A DNA stretch of 64,000 bases, from contig CAMPDV010000139.1 in NCBI GenBank assembly GCA_946699065.1, positions 310,001 through 374,000 of the forward strand, written 5' to 3'. Below are positions 37,340 through 50,929 of this stretch, piece by piece. The notes under the pieces were generated by a model that worked only from the letters and a program-made list of their open reading frames with translations, searched no databases and was not told the origin of the DNA. Position numbers and translations under genes: made by a program. Origin of the DNA: Loxodes magnus (taxonomy: Eukaryota; Ciliophora; Karyorelictea; Loxodida; Loxodidae). The number at the start of each line of letters is the position of its first letter. Position 1 is the first letter of the stretch.

Positions 37340-40300
37340 AGCGTCTCTTATTTTCTCCCTTGAAACATTTTGGATTACTTCCTGATCCAAAACCTGTAAA
37401 AATACAACTACTACAAAAGGGGGATGGAAGGATATTAGGTGGAATGGAAAGACAACTACAAACAAACAATCAAAAAGGAAAGAAACAGTACAGGAAGAAG
37501 CTAACGGTGTCAGAGAATATACCTAGAAACGAGTATGAAGAGTTCAGCTAGATAATAGGAAGGGATAAATAACAGGATCTATTAGTTTTTCACGAAAATG
37601 CATAGCAGAACTATTCCAGATGAGTTGAAATCGCATATTTTAACTTATCTATAGCAAACAAACGGCAGACAAAATATTGGCATATAAACGGTTTAACAGA
37701 ACCAGGTAATCTAAGAATTCTTCAAACAACTAAAGGGAGATTATGATTGGAAAATTGCAAGAGTCTAAGTATAGTAAACAGGTATAATCTTAATAGCATT
37801 CAAAAACATAGGAACTTATGAAAAATTAGAGTTAAAAACAGATGGAAGTATAAGACACTGGTAATACCAATTGAGAAGAGAAATGCAGAAGAATATTCTA
37901 ACTACTAAACTATCCAGCGCATAATACCTTAGATACTGATATAACCACTGCCAAAATAGAGTTACAACTATCTAGATTTGGTAAAGTTAGCCGAATTGTC
38001 ATCAACACCATGAAAATATAACCTGATTAAATGGTAAAATAACTTTAGGCTTATAATTAGAAGGACAAGAGGATATATAAAAGATTCAAAACTCAGTTAA
38101 GATTTTAGTTAAGGTCATTAAACTGAATCACCCAGTCAAATGAATAAACGAAAATTGTTAAGTAACTGGACATAGTACCCATCCTTGCAAAAAAAGAGCA
38201 GAGACACAAGCTATTATAAAGGATGGGAAAAATCTACATAGTGGTTTGATGTAGGTTGAACAGAGAAGCAATGCCTCTCTAAAAGAATCAGAAGCAGAAA
38301 AGGTATAAAGCTTAAAGACAGAAAAACGTATACAAGAATAATTCGAGAAAAGCTCCTATTAGCCAATAAAATAACACTCTAAATACTAAGTAAAATAGAT
38401 TTATTCTTAATAAAAAGAACATTCAGTAAAAGCATCTTAAAGCAAATTTCAAAAATTGACGCAGAACGCTAAGAAGAATAAAATAAAACTATAAAAAGTT
38501 AAGAATAGAGAATAAAAGCTGGAAAAGTACATTCATACAAACAAGATAAAAGACAAAGCTGAACTTAAAATCATACTTGAAGATTATAAATTAATAATCG
38601 ATTACAAAGGTAGTAAAGAATAAAAATTAATATGGAATATATATAACTGAAATCACAAAGAGCGAAATTCTAGAAGATTATGGTTTGAAAACTTAACGAC
38701 AGATAACTTAAAAAGATAAAACTTAATAAGAGGGAAAAAAACAGCAGCATAAACTAAAAAATGGAGTCAAATTGAATATATAACAACATGGCTTACATAA
38801 ATATAGGGAATCACTAGAAGAAAATATGAGAGAAAATAAAACTTAGAACATTCAATATACAAGGAATAAGGAAAAGCAAGATACAACTACTTAAAGAATA
38901 GAGAAAAATGATAGATATAATGGCCCTACAGGAGATTCATGTGGTGTGATTAATATATGCCATATCTTTACAAACTCAGAGCAAACATAAAAGCAAGATT
39001 AAATCATAGTAAAATAGTGGATTTTTACATCAAAGAGAAATGAATAAATAGGGGAAGGGGGATAGAAGTTAATGGTCTTAACTAAGTAGAAATATATTGA
39101 GACGGTCGAATAATAAGTCTAAACCTGGATAACAAACTAGCGATAATTAATGCTTATACCCCGACAAACTAAGATAAAGCAGAACGGAATATTTATACGA
39201 CTGAGTAAAGTAATTTGTGAATACAACAAACGACTTAGGGAGAGGCAGATTTAAAATTGACTATTACCTAATAGATCTATTTCTTACATCCAATATAATC
39301 GACACCAGACTTTACCAACATAGAACACTAGGAGATCATTAGCCTGATAGAATAATCTTACAGATAGTAAAAAAAGCAGGGACTATGTAAAATAAAAAAA
39401 ATAAGCTTTAAAAAGCTTTAATAAAAATCTGCCTAAGAAAAATTCTAGAAATAATTCGAAGAGATGAACACAAATGATTTCACACATCAAATTACGAAGA
39501 ATTTTATGATAAATGGTAATAAAAAATTTATTAAGGTGCCGTTCTGATATTGGACATACTCCTTAGATAGTAAGAAAATGCAGCTATTCAAATTGAACGA
39601 AGCAACTTAGAAAATAATTCAAAGAACATACCAACAAAGTTAAACGATAAATAAGATAAAATAAACCTGATATAATATGGGAAACTAAAATAAGATAGGA
39701 AAATAGAAGAAATATAGACAAAGCATGAAAAAGACTGTAGAAATCAATTTAATATCCCCTGCGATACAATTAATAGAGGGAACCTAAATGATGCATGAAA
39801 GGGTATGAAGAGATGATATAAAAGAGAAAAAATGTTATCATGAATACTAGTAAATGAGGAAAACATCGATAATTACAAGATAAGCTGAAAAAACCTCTGA
39901 AGGAATGGAAATGACAATCTACCAAATCAGTTTAGAAATAGATAGCCAATAGAAATCAAAATGGCTAAAATTAAACGACGCATAAGAAATTTATCGCAAT
40001 GAAAAGCAGCAGATCTCGATCAAATATAGACAAACACAATAAATTAAGGAGGGGAAAAATTAATAAAGGTGACTACTCAGCTAATAAAAGAAATTATAGA
40101 ATCAGGAAATATTCCTAAAGAATAAAAGAATCATATATTGTACTTCTTCATAAAAAGGTAATTCAGCGGATCTGATGAATTATAGATCTATCTTCTTTAT
40201 AAATCATACACTAAAGATTATAAAACTATAGATATTCGAATAACCAAAACCATATCTAATCAGACATGATGATGAATTACAATATGGCTTCAAGACAGGT

Positions 40301-41190
40301 AAGTCTTGCACACTACATATTTTCAATCTCAGAACTAGCAAAGAATTACTTTATAAAAGCAATATAGAAGCAGTTATAGTTTTGATTGACACAAAGAAGG
40401 CCTTTGATTCAGTAATAAGGTAAGATATATGACAGAGTTTGAGTAAAATAGAAGTTCCTGAGCCGTTAGCAAAACTTTCTTACGGAAATATACTAAGAAT
40501 AAGATATTAAACTGAAAATAAACTAAGAGAAAAAAAGATTGGAATAGCATAGATCTGGAAACAGAATATTTGTAATGCAAATATATTAAGGAGTATTAGT
40601 GTATCGGATGAAAGAGCATGTATAGTTCAACCAGACAAAATACAAGAACTGAGTGAAGTATTCGATATATGAACCAAAAGATACAACATGCAAATAGCTG
40701 ATAAAACAAGATGTTGCTATGAAATGGAAATTTTATGAAATTCTAAAGGAAAATAAGCTTAAACGGTATGGAGATAGAAAGAGTAATTGCTTTTAATATT
40801 TGGGTCACTAGATATAGGAGGAGGTATCATTCTAAAAGAATCTAGAGTCTAGGATTACTGAATGCTAAAAGACGTAAGTATGAGTTCTAAATTAAATCAC
40901 AAAATAAAAAGTAATTTTACTCCATATAATGCGCAAATGATACTAAAAGCCTTTTTTATTAAATTTTTGGATATGGAAGTGAATACAGTCCATTCTTAAA
41001 GTAAATTATAGCAAAGAACATATTAGAGAAATTGGAAATAATCTAACGAAGATCCCTTAGAGTAATAATAGATGGACCATTCTACGTCTAATACGAAATA
41101 CCAGAATGCGAAATAAAATTTACTAAAATTTAGTCTGCATATGAAAACGGATGCTAATGTTCAGATGCAAATTATTAATTAATTAATTTA
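37340..41190 (+). mobile_element. Non-LTR retrotransposon LINE-A, 5' part (decayed)
   Basis: Plus-strand LINE with ORF1 from about 37598 (MHSRTIPDELKSHIL) carrying a likely RRM-like part (QEFFKQLKGDYDWKIARVQ) and a C-x4-H-x4-C remnant of a zinc knuckle (NCQVTGHSTHPCK). ORF2 pieces follow: an APE-type endonuclease start (RTFNIQGIRKSK, MIDIMALQEIHV) near 38.84 kb and, in another frame, DGRIISLNLDNKLAIINAYTP near 39.1 kb; reverse transcriptase near 40.2-40.75 kb with LQYGFKTGKS and LIDTKKAFDSVI. The YxDD box is degenerate, with CANDT in the best frame. Frame changes within the endonuclease show it is dead. The downstream coding part stops near 41.19 kb and seems to resume at 45.4 kb, beyond LINE-B. 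Confidence 0.8.
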
Positions 41191-44100
41191 TAATTTAATA
41201 TGTTTTTACCATATTTCACATAGGAATAAAAAAAAGTTTTTCAACTTCCTTCTCAATAATCATGATTCAATTTTCTTTAATCATTTTCTTCTTCACTTGC
41301 TCACTAGCCAAATTGTTCCAATAACTCTTCTACTTTTTATCATTTTGATCTAAAATTAAATTTCTTCTGCGAAGCAACTTTGAATGAAAGTATTTAATTC
41401 TTTAGTCAATTTATTAAAGTTATCTTCATGTTTCATTTGGTCGTATCTTTATTTCAAATCATACTAAAAATTGTTACTAAAGGTCCTTAATTTTTAAATG
41501 ATACTATTTCTTGAATCATTGTCTTGTTTTATATTTTGTAAGTAAAAGTTGGAAATTTCTGTTAATCAATGTTATTATCTTAATCTTCAAAATAAATACG
41601 TGAAGTAGACATCGCACTCACCCTTCCTATTCTCTCCTAATGAAGCTTTTATTCTATTTTATTTCAAATTCCGTTTAGATATTATTTGCTGCTACTAGCG
41701 TCTTAAAGGTCTATTTGAAAATGTTAAGTCATTTATTTTGATATTCTTTGCTTTGTTAAAAAGAAATGCTATATCAGAATTGGGATCTGTTTAAGATTCA
41801 GTGTAAAGCTTTATATAGAATTTGAAGAACTTCATTGCAATTAAATTCAAAAGGTAGCCAAATCAAGTAAATAAAGCAAGATCATTAAAAGTTGAATTAG
41901 GACTTTGAAAAGCACATCTTGGTGCTTTCTTAAGCTAGCGATTATATCATGCTTTATTTTTTATACTCCGAAGAATAGTCCATGGAATTACTTCTGACCC
42001 TTACTCTATCTTCGATAGAATAAATGCTCTAAAAACCTATTTAAAGTTCTAAGGAACATTAATTTGATAATTAGATAATTTTTAAATAGCTCCACTCACA
42101 CATTTTTAGTACTTCATCGAAATTTCTTAACAGTGAGCTTTATAGCCTTCATTTTCATTAATACCATATCCTAGATAGGTGGCATTTTTTGATATCTGAA
42201 CTTGCTAGTTTTTAATTTTATATTGAAGTCTAAATTTTCATGCTTTTAGTTCGTACTTCTATAGCAGATATATCCACATTTTTTAACATATATAGTAAAT
42301 TTAACTCAGCTAGATACTTCATATGTGGCCTAAATTAATGAATTATATTCTCTTCATTAGACAGCAATAACAAGTCATCTACCCAAGCTTTGGAAACAAA
42401 CAAACGTTTACAATTTTTAAAGTTAAGTTGCTTTTGAAATGTTTCCAGATATCTAATTACAATGTCATAGAAGATAATGGCAAGAACTAGGCCATGCGAA
42501 CTTCCTTGCAAAACCTCATTGCTATAATTCATATTTCTTAATAATGTTCTGTCTAAAAGAAATCTAACGTCTAGATCTGAATAAAACGATTCGAGACAAT
42601 TTATTAGAGCAAGACTGAACTTGATACTACGTAAATGACCAAATTGAATATTCTTGCTAATGGTATCGAACATTTTTTCTACATCTATTAAAGTAGTAAG
42701 AAGATGCTTTCCACTTCCTCATCTCCTTTTTAAGTCAATATCTGATTATAAAGTTCAAACTTGATGTAATGTTTATCTCTTCTTTAGAAATCCTTACTTT
42801 GAAGAGTATATGTTCTTACGCTCATAAATGTATCCATAAATTCTTTACGTGATTATTTATCATATATTATAAGGATAACATTTATAAGCATGATATGCCT
42901 CCAGTTCTTTCAATTACTCTTTGATTCTTTTTATAAATTGAAAGAATTCTAACTTGTTGAGTTATTTTGGAATTATATGCTTTCTTAACATATTATTCCT
43001 AAATCTTTGAAGTACTTCATTAAATTCATTACTAGTATAATTAATGAGTTCGATTTTGATTCCATCTGCTCCTGATGCTTTATTATATGCCAATTTTCTG
43101 ATGTTTATTTAACTAAATTCTTACTAATAAGGATCTTTATGTTACAGTTCTTCAACTCTTATTCCTCAATGTTAGTATGTTTACCAAAAGCATTGTCTTC
43201 TCAGTTGTTTACAAATTAAGCAAAACTTTCAGAATCCATATACATATTGTTTCTTTCTCTTGGGTTTACGAGTATTCATGCTTATTAACATTTTAGAAGA
43301 TGATTAGTTCCTTATTTAGCAACATTAAAGCTATTTTATTATCCTATAAGGTAGTCAGTTTGATTCGGTTTTTAGTAGATTTTACCTAGTACTTATTTAG
43401 CATTTGGATTTAAAGTTTGCAGAGTTTTCTCATATTAAGTCTCTTCTATTATTTCAAAATTATTCAAGCATTTTTCAAATTTAGCTTTATAATCTCCTCT
43501 TACAACTTAAATTCTAAAGCTTATTAGTCTTGAAATTTACTCTAGGAGCAAGTATTGGAGTTAGCTCTACTTCTAAAAGTATCAAAGCTTTTATTTTTTA
43601 TTATTTCTAATCATATTCTTCAATCAATGCTTTTAGTCTTTAAGCACTTTCTTATAAACTGTGTCTATTATTATTTCCATAACCTTATAAAAGAGCATTT
43701 AAGTCTCCTATGAATATATTATTCTTTAACTAATATTGGTTTTTCATCTGTTGGCATATAACATGTTATGACATAAATATTGTTTGCTTCTAAGAGTAGA
43801 AACCTATCATCTTATTCTTTAAAACCTATCTCTATTTATCTCCAATCAAGATCTTCTTTAACAATTGAGCAAACTCTACCAACTTTTTGAGTTTCCTCAC
43901 AGTTTTTATAAAATGTTCTATATCCTTGAATTTATATAGGAGCAATCTCTTGATGCTTCCAATCTCATTGATAGAAAAATATTAATATCGAACTAATTTG
44001 TTAACTGCTAAATGCTTAATTATCTAGTTGTAATTTAATTTATACTGCAATGCGCTAATTCCAATGTATTTTCTTCTACTCCACCTTTGATTCCTGGTTC

Positions 44101-45304
44101 ATAATCATAAGGTACCTTTTATCATTTTAAGTTTAGATACGAAGTCAAGTTTCGTTCTATCTCACACTCATAATCTTTGACTAGATAAGAGTATAAGGTA
44201 TAAGCTTCTTACAATTTGGAATCATTTTATCTAAAATTTGCTACTTCTAGAAAGAAAGATAAAGTTACTGCTTAGTAGTCTCATTCTAGTTTCACGTTCT
44301 ATTTTATCAAAACTAGTTTCAGTTTAAACTAACTAGTTACAAATTTACTTATGTACTATATCTACCATTTCTACTATTGATTTACCTTAATTTTAATTTC
44401 AAGCTCCATTGTTATTTTAAGTTCTTGTTTGCTAGTTTTATGTAATTGGTTCTAATATGATTTAGTTGATTTTTTAATATTAATCTAAATATTCCAGTCC
44501 TAATTTAAACCTTCTATACTTTCCCTCTTATTTGCATTTTTTATATATTTCTACGCTTAACTGGAGGAAATTTTTTATCCTAACACCATTTTCTTTTTAA
44601 GGGATTTAGCTCTTTATCAAACATAAAATTGGTATTATAATCCTAAACTTGAGTCGAATTAGTTTAGCTCTATTATTCTCTAGATCAAGGTTTAGCTTTA
44701 ATAGTGAATAACAGTTCCACTAGCTCTATTAATTCTTTTTCGCTTTTCTCTTATTTTGTAATGCTATTTATGTAATTCTAGTTTAACTCAACAGAAGATT
44801 ACAAGAGATTCTTAAATCTCTTCGTTTTGGCAATATAAAGTTTTAACTAGTCAACTTATTTTTGAAGTACTTCCTTTTGCTTCTAAAGCTCATTGCATAG
44901 CTATTGTACATCTACTAAATATTAGTATGATCTCCTTATTTAAAATCGATTGTGTCTTATAGAGTTTATGATGTTTCTTACTTCTTTTAGTAGTAAGCAT
45001 AATACCTAAGTTTATATTCCCACTTACTTTCATTTGAATTCTAGTTTCTATCTTATGAAATATCCTTTTTCCTGCCCTAAATCTTGTTAACGTTATCTTA
45101 CTTTTACAAAGATATTCCGTATCTTTTTATCTGAATTTTGGCTGATTACTTACTTTTCTACCTGTAACCTAGCTTTTCAGCCTTCAATTCATGCTTCAGT
45201 TGTTTTTCCTGCCTATGCATCATTTATGCTTTTCCACTTTCTTTGTTTTTAATTAAAGAGGAATCGCTAAGGATCTGAATTAGCGAATTCCTTACTTCAT
45301 CCAT
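41191..45304 (-). mobile_element. Non-LTR retrotransposon LINE-B, nearly complete but frameshifted
   Basis: Minus-strand LINE, tail near 41.2 kb. ORF1 begins at ATG 45304 (MDEVRNSLIQILSDSS) and continues, after a frame change, into a coiled coil (LCNELQKQKEVLQKQVDQLK) ending KAKP-TGA near 44.69 kb. ORF2: endonuclease segment IEIGFKEQDDRFLLLEANN and YVITCYMPTDEKP near 43.75-43.85 kb; reverse transcriptase at 42.3-42.7 kb with LIDVEKMFDTI, VLQGSSHGLVLAIIFYDIV and the catalytic box AWVDDLLLL (family F/Y-x-DD). C-terminal sequence runs down to about 41.25 kb. It lies tail-to-tail with LINE-A. Frame changes between domains indicate inactivity, though the RT core itself is one clean frame. Confidence 0.82.
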
Positions 45305-45399
45305 TTTTTTTCGACGAAGACGGATAAAGTGTTTGCTAGCAAAAAAAGCAACTTCCTATTTGAAATTTACACCTAAAATGTACTGAAAAAAATTGCAAC

Positions 45400-46330
45400 T
45401 CAATGACCTAATATTAGTCTAGGAAGAATTTTAGGGGGAAAAGAGCAAAAAAATAATAAATGAAGCAATAAATTCCACAACAATGTAGAAGTAATAACCC
45501 ACATGTGGGATATGATAGCAAGCTTTACTTATAGAAGCTAATGGAATCTTTTATTATGGGCTAATCCAATCACACCTAAAATATAATAAACACAGAAAGC
45601 GGGGGGTTTGTTACTTGTTAAGACTAAGAGCCAAATGCAGTGGTACATCACAGACGTTAAAAGCAAAACACTTGTCAGACAGCGATATATATAGTATATA
45701 TAAAAAAGAGGTAGAAGACTAAGACCATATAATTGAAGAATGGGAATAATATAAACAAGAAAGAGAGATATATTAACTTATAAACTAAGAGCAACAAATC
45801 TTAATAAACATTAGACAAATATAATGCAAACTAAACTAAATTTGCTACTACAAGGGATTAAAGAAACATAATAGGTACTTGAATTAAAAATTTTATAAAA
45901 AGCATCTTTGAAAAAAGAAAACGGGGATACCAACGTTAAATTATCTCTTTTCATAAAACAATAGGAAAAAACCACGGAGTTGGTTCGAACGAGTATCCTG
46001 AATATGTAAAGAATTCGTTAAAAGAAAAAGTAAAAGGTAGTAAAAAGAAAATGAGATTAGTTTGATACTATGGGGGAATAAAACTTAAGGGAGGCTAAAA
46101 AATGCACAGATGAATTAAAAGAATAAGATAGATAAACAAGCAAAGAATCTAACAAATAGCAATCATTTTACACTTACTCTAGGAAGATCTATTAGAAAAA
46201 ATTTGACTCAAATCTTTCAAACTAATAGGTATTAGGCATGCTGGAAGAGGTAATAGAAATAGCGCAAGTGCATCAAAAAAACAGGTAAAGTTAGAAACAT
46301 TTCTAGACTTCTACTAACAGTAAAATTTTG
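45400..46330 (+). mobile_element. LINE-A 3' part (C-terminal zinc-finger region)
   Basis: Plus-strand sequence coding for the typical C-terminal end of a non-LTR ORF2: KRGVCYLLRLRAKCSG, then EDQDHIIEEWEQYKQERE, the counterpart of the family's C...E..H-x-x-x-x-C...R finger with the second Cys pair degraded. It lines up with LINE-C (EICYLFRILAKCEG, then ENEIHIIETC). It has the strand of LINE-A and follows directly after LINE-B, so it is best explained as the rest of LINE-A. Ends in AT-rich sequence near 46.3 kb. Confidence 0.7.
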
Positions 46331-46579
46331 GTTTCTTTTATTAATTGTGATGAACTTAAAAAAGGTAGACCACGCTAATTTAAGTTATTTATACTAGTAA
46401 TAATGAAAAATTGGTAGCAATTTAAAGACTAAAGTCCTTAATTAGATAAGCTAAGCTTGGAAATTCTGAAGGTAATTTACCTACATAGAAGTTAACAAAT
46501 CTGAATTGTTGTATAACTATAACTTTGAAAGTTAATAGTATTAAGTAAGAGTGAATCAGAGTTGAAAAGGTAAGTAGTG

Positions 46580-49268
46580 TCATAGATAAATAGTATTTCC
46601 AATTAAGCTAAATAATTACTAAAATTAAATCAATGCTTTATATGAATGATCTATAGCGTTTTAATTTCTTCCTAAGTTCCTTACCGAATTATAAAGCTAA
46701 AATTTAATTCTAAAAGAGGTTAACTGTTATTTATTTACTAAAGTAGCTAGTAATCTTTATGATTTTTATTGCTGTAAACTTCTTTAAAAATAGAATTATC
46801 TCTAGTACTTGCTATGGATAATCATACTCTCACTGTATTATTGTTTTACTTTCTCAATTTAATCTAATATCCATCATAAATTTAACTAGTTGCTCTGCTT
46901 CTTTTTTCTTAGAATTTTTTCAAATATCTCTACTTCTTTAGATCATCTAAGTACATCCAATTAATTACTTAAACCTTTTTCTTTTAAAGTTTGTATAATG
47001 ATTGGTATTCTTTCTTATCTGTCAGTGTAAGCCCAAGTACAATGACTTTTCCATCTTTAACTTCTTTCTCCTATCTTTGTATTCGTTTAAACTAAACATT
47101 TTAGTGATAACTCTATTACTATATCATAATTAGCTTTTGCTTTTTTAATTAGTCTCTTAAAATGCTAGAGGTTTTTGATAGATTCCTGGCTTAATATCCA
47201 TAGTTGTTTCACAAACATAGCATTCGATGCTTTTCTTAAACCTGAGAACTTGCTTAATGATCTCACTGTCAATAAATATCGACATTATGCTTTTAGATTG
47301 ATGCTTAACTTTTTCTGCATTTAGTTGAAGAAATTTCATTTATCTTTACTATATAAAGTCTTCATGCTTTATATACTAATATTCATCTTGTAGAACTTCT
47401 AGCTATCATCTATTTCATACCTCAGTCTTTCACTTACCTTTTCAAAGTGTTACAATGAAAGAAGTATCTTTAGACTTAGCAACGCAATTCTACCTTTTTT
47501 ATATCTAATTTTACTTTGAACTTATTTAAGGTTTCCTAAGCCAGGATTATTTGCTGATAGTTGCTCTCTCGTGATTTTCATAATCATAGAGATAATTTCC
47601 CATTTTCTCTTTCTTAGTATCTATTTCAAATGAATTTGCATCTTTAGCATAATATCTAGACTCTTCTTTTCTACTGAAGCATTCTAAAGCTGAGTTATAA
47701 CTAAAATAATGATCTTAGCTATAAATCATCTAACTTTTGATCTTTGTTTAGCTTTCATTTATTGCATTTTTCCTATCCTACCAGTATGACTAAGTCTCAT
47801 CATAAATAGCTCCATCCAATTTAACCATATTTTGCTTTTTTAGATCTAAGCACCTATAAGAAGTTTCTTACTTTAATAATGCTTTAAGCTTATATTATAA
47901 CTAAGGTAGTACTATTAAACTAGCCTTTCTATACAGCTCTTGATCTTATTTACTCATAATCTTTTAGAAGCTTATAAGGAAGTTATGTTATCTACTTAGG
48001 TGATTAAGTGTATTCCTTTATACTGCTTAGTCTTTATATCATTACCTTGTTTGTCTTTACAATTAGGGATCATATCTAGTAGCTTAATGATAAGATGAGG
48101 AATTACCTTATCACATTCATTTTAAAACCTTCAGATCATCATTTCTCTTATCGATCCCTTTATTTACATATGATAGAAATAGGCTCATAACTTATAATCA
48201 AACGCTAGAATATTCAAATATTAGACTTTAGTATGACTAAGCATTCCAGGACTTAAGTATGTAAAGTCAAAGCGAACTTTAATTTTTAACTATCTGATGT
48301 GTAAAACTTAAGGGAAAAGCAAGGGTAATAGAAGACTTGAATTAATGATAGCAATAAAATGGCCAAAGTAACGATAGCTAAAGCTATTATTAAATCAATA
48401 TAGACCATCAAAATAAGTAACTCCAAAACTTCTATAACAGCTAGGATGAGAAGGATTGATATCTTAATTATATGGAAGACATAAATATGAAAATGAAGCG
48501 AAATAAGACAATAATAAAAAATTAATTTTGCAATTAAAAATACTAAAAGGTATCTGATCGTGAGAAAGGAGAATAACATAATACTATTCTTCAAAAATTT
48601 AGAAATGGAAGATTTATTGAGTTTTCTATCTGATTACTTCATAGATTTTTGAGCTAAATTCAAGAAGAGAAGAATATAGAAGAAGAGCCTGCAGAAATAT
48701 GATAGTGATAGCTATAGAATAGAAGGCTTCTACTTAGCATAAGCTTTATTTAGTATTATAAGTATATAGTTTGCTTTATTAAGTTCTCTATATTTTTAAG
48801 AAAGCACCTTCAAACTTACCAGGAAGCAACAAATAATTAAAAACTCTTCCTTCTTAGAACAAAATGATTCATTTAAATCACTCAATTAACTCTGTTTCTA
48901 TATCCCCTTTAGCACTTAATTTCGAAGTTACTTCTATTTAGTTAATTTTGCATAAGACTTACAATCAAAGTGTTTCTACAGTTTAACTTAACTCTTTTCC
49001 TGTCTTATTTCGCTTTTTACACCAGATTATATTAAGAGATCTATGATTGTAAGCTTCTAGCTGTAGTGTCATTATTTGCTTACATATGTTTAAAAGGCAC
49101 TAAATGATGAAATTTATTTGTCTCATCAAGGATCCTTTTACAGATATTTTCAACTTCGTAACTCTCCAAGTAAGGATAATACTTAGTTATGCTTCTTATC
49201 TAAGCTCAATTGCCTTCTGATTATATTTCCAGGGAATAACCCAAGCTTTTGACTTGAATATCAGACAT
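46580..49268 (-). pseudogene. Gene Y copy 2, decayed multi-pass membrane protein gene
   Basis: Coding-like segments on the minus strand that switch frame several times. From the 5' side: MSDIQVKSLGYSLEI (ATG at 49268) with EVENICKRILDETNKFHHL; a hydrophobic region near 48.3-48.6 kb with about four membrane segments (FLTIRYLLVFLIAKLIFYY; SILLILAVIEVLELLILM; LIIALAIVTLAILLLSLI); ECDKVIPHLIIKLLDMIP; then MVKLDGAIYDETQSYW and YFSYNSALECFSRKEESRYY near 47.7-47.9 kb; SERLRYEIDDSQKFYKMNI; AYTDRQERIPIIIQTLKEK; end TGA at 46580. The last part matches Y1. No family recognised; the mix of frames argues for a pseudogene rather than introns, because no consistent GT-AG pairs fit. Confidence 0.55.
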
Positions 49269-50125
49269 ATTCTTCTGTGCTTGGTACGAGGGTAATATCC
49301 ACTAGCTTTTACTCTAAGAGAGTTTAGTTAAGAATTTCAGCGGAATGTAAGTTTTAGATGATCCACAAATTCAAGAGGCCAGATTTAGAAGAAAGCGACA
49401 CTTAAGGTCTCAATACTCTAGATGGTAACTAATTAGTTTTAAAGGCATCAAAAGAAGGAAAGAGAGAAGTCACAAAGGAATGACCTAATCTTAATCTATT
49501 GATGCATAGCTCCATTTATACTATCAAAGCTTTACTTATAAATCTACCTAAGACTGGCTAAAAGATTCCATTCCATACTAATTTGATTAAATAAAGCTTT
49601 TAAATGAGAAATTACTTTTGTACATATAAAGGTAAAGATACACATTAACTAAAGTAATTTACTAGAGACAGCTAAATAATATATCATCTAGTCAGAGCTA
49701 ATAAATTATTTCAGTGAGTCAACTAATGAGTTTAGTATCTAATGCTTTTCTAAGGTATATAAGGAATTAAAGTAATTTACATCTAATAACCTGCTTTTTA
49801 TACTAGTTTCAGTGGAAATTCTTTCATCATACTTTTAATTTTCTACTTAAGATACTTTGGTCGCTTGAACTAGCACACTAAGGTATTATGATATACTCCT
49901 AGATTTAAATATCAGTTAATAAAAATACTAATAAGAGGATTTATTATAAAGGAAAAGCGAGCAGGCTTTAGACAAAGGAGTGAAGATTGAAATACTGATA
50001 GCTTTAGACCTTGAAATGAAGATTTGGAAGTGAGATGATACTAGGCTAACTTATTTGAAGTAATAATAGTACAGAAATTGCTGGAAGGTAGTAAAGAGGT
50101 TGAATCTTCTCAAATTTATTAACCG

Positions 50126-50728
50126 TCATTCTTAAAGTCCTAGCTTCGTTTAAGGAATTTTATATCTCTTGTATGAAAGAGAAGCATGACTGGATTATTT
50201 CAGTCTTAAAGACTGGTGCAACTTGGACTAGTAGCAAGATGCTAGAATAAACTACGCTATGAAAGGTTATCTTTATTTTTGCTTTATTAAACCATTTTAG
50301 AATGGAATATATGCTAAAAGAATATTCCTGAGTTAAATTACATTTTACAGCTTTTATTAATACTTTCTCAAAGATCCTTCATCTGTATTCTTTTTTGAGT
50401 TTGAAGATACCAAATTTACTAAGTTCTAATTTTCAGCTTCTTAGATTGAATGGGCTAAGTCTAAAACCTTATTTTATTAATATCTATTCTGCTTCTCATT
50501 TAGATCTGAAGCTCTTCATTCTATTAATAAGAACCCTCATCAAGTTTCTTAAATAACATTGTATGCAAGCAAACCAATATTTATGTTGCCAGCTTATCCT
50601 TATAAAAGCTTAGACTTTCTATTCTTAGTAACCTTTGGAAGAAAAGTAAATCGAACATAATTGCCTATGTCTTTTTCAGTCACCTCTTGTTCCTTATAAA
50701 AAGGCTAGAGAAGGTATTTTATCAGCAT
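50126..50728 (-). CDS. Hypothetical protein divergent from lsh2 (may be the 5' part of Y2)
   Basis: A 200-residue clean frame with ATG at 50728 and TGA at 50126-50128: MLIKYLLQPFYKEQEV, then DIGNYVRFTFLPKVTKN, GNINIGLLAYNVIQETWW, and a Gln/Asn-rich helical part (KVLDLAHSIQEAENQNLVNL). Not recognised. It starts 201 bases from the lsh2 ATG on the other strand, so they share an upstream region. It may be an independent gene or the detached N-terminus of gene Y2. Confidence 0.5.
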
Positions 50729-50929
50729 ATTTAAACTCTTAAGCATATAAATGAAGAAAGATAGCGTTTTCTTTACTGTATATTTTGATATCGTTAAGTA
50801 GAATTTAAATAGCTAGTTGTTGAATTATTTTTTCTAGTTAATTAAACTAATAGCTTAGATTTTTAATATCTAATAAACCCTACTTTGATAAAATGCTGTT
50901 TAAAAGACTGCGATAAATTAAAATTATAA
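50729..50929. promoter_or_regulatory. Divergent upstream region of lsh2
   Basis: The stretch before the lsh2 ATG shares blocks with that before lsh1 (both have taaatagctag..., gatttttaatatctaata and end aaaattataa directly before ATG), which marks a conserved 5' flank and probable promoter/5' leader. No named element. Confidence 0.45.

Noticed and set aside
45960-45990. GGTTCGAA-like word recalling a tRNA T-loop
   Set aside because: No cloverleaf can be formed around it; it lies within the LINE-A 3' remnant.
48286-48594. Hydrophobic standard-code ORF as a stand-alone gene
   Set aside because: It is one open segment of the larger decayed gene Y2; neighbouring segments continue in the ciliate code.
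46690-49268. Introns as the explanation of frame changes in gene Y2
   Set aside because: No consistent GT-AG pairs at the switches, and the matching segment in Y1 shows single-base indels instead.
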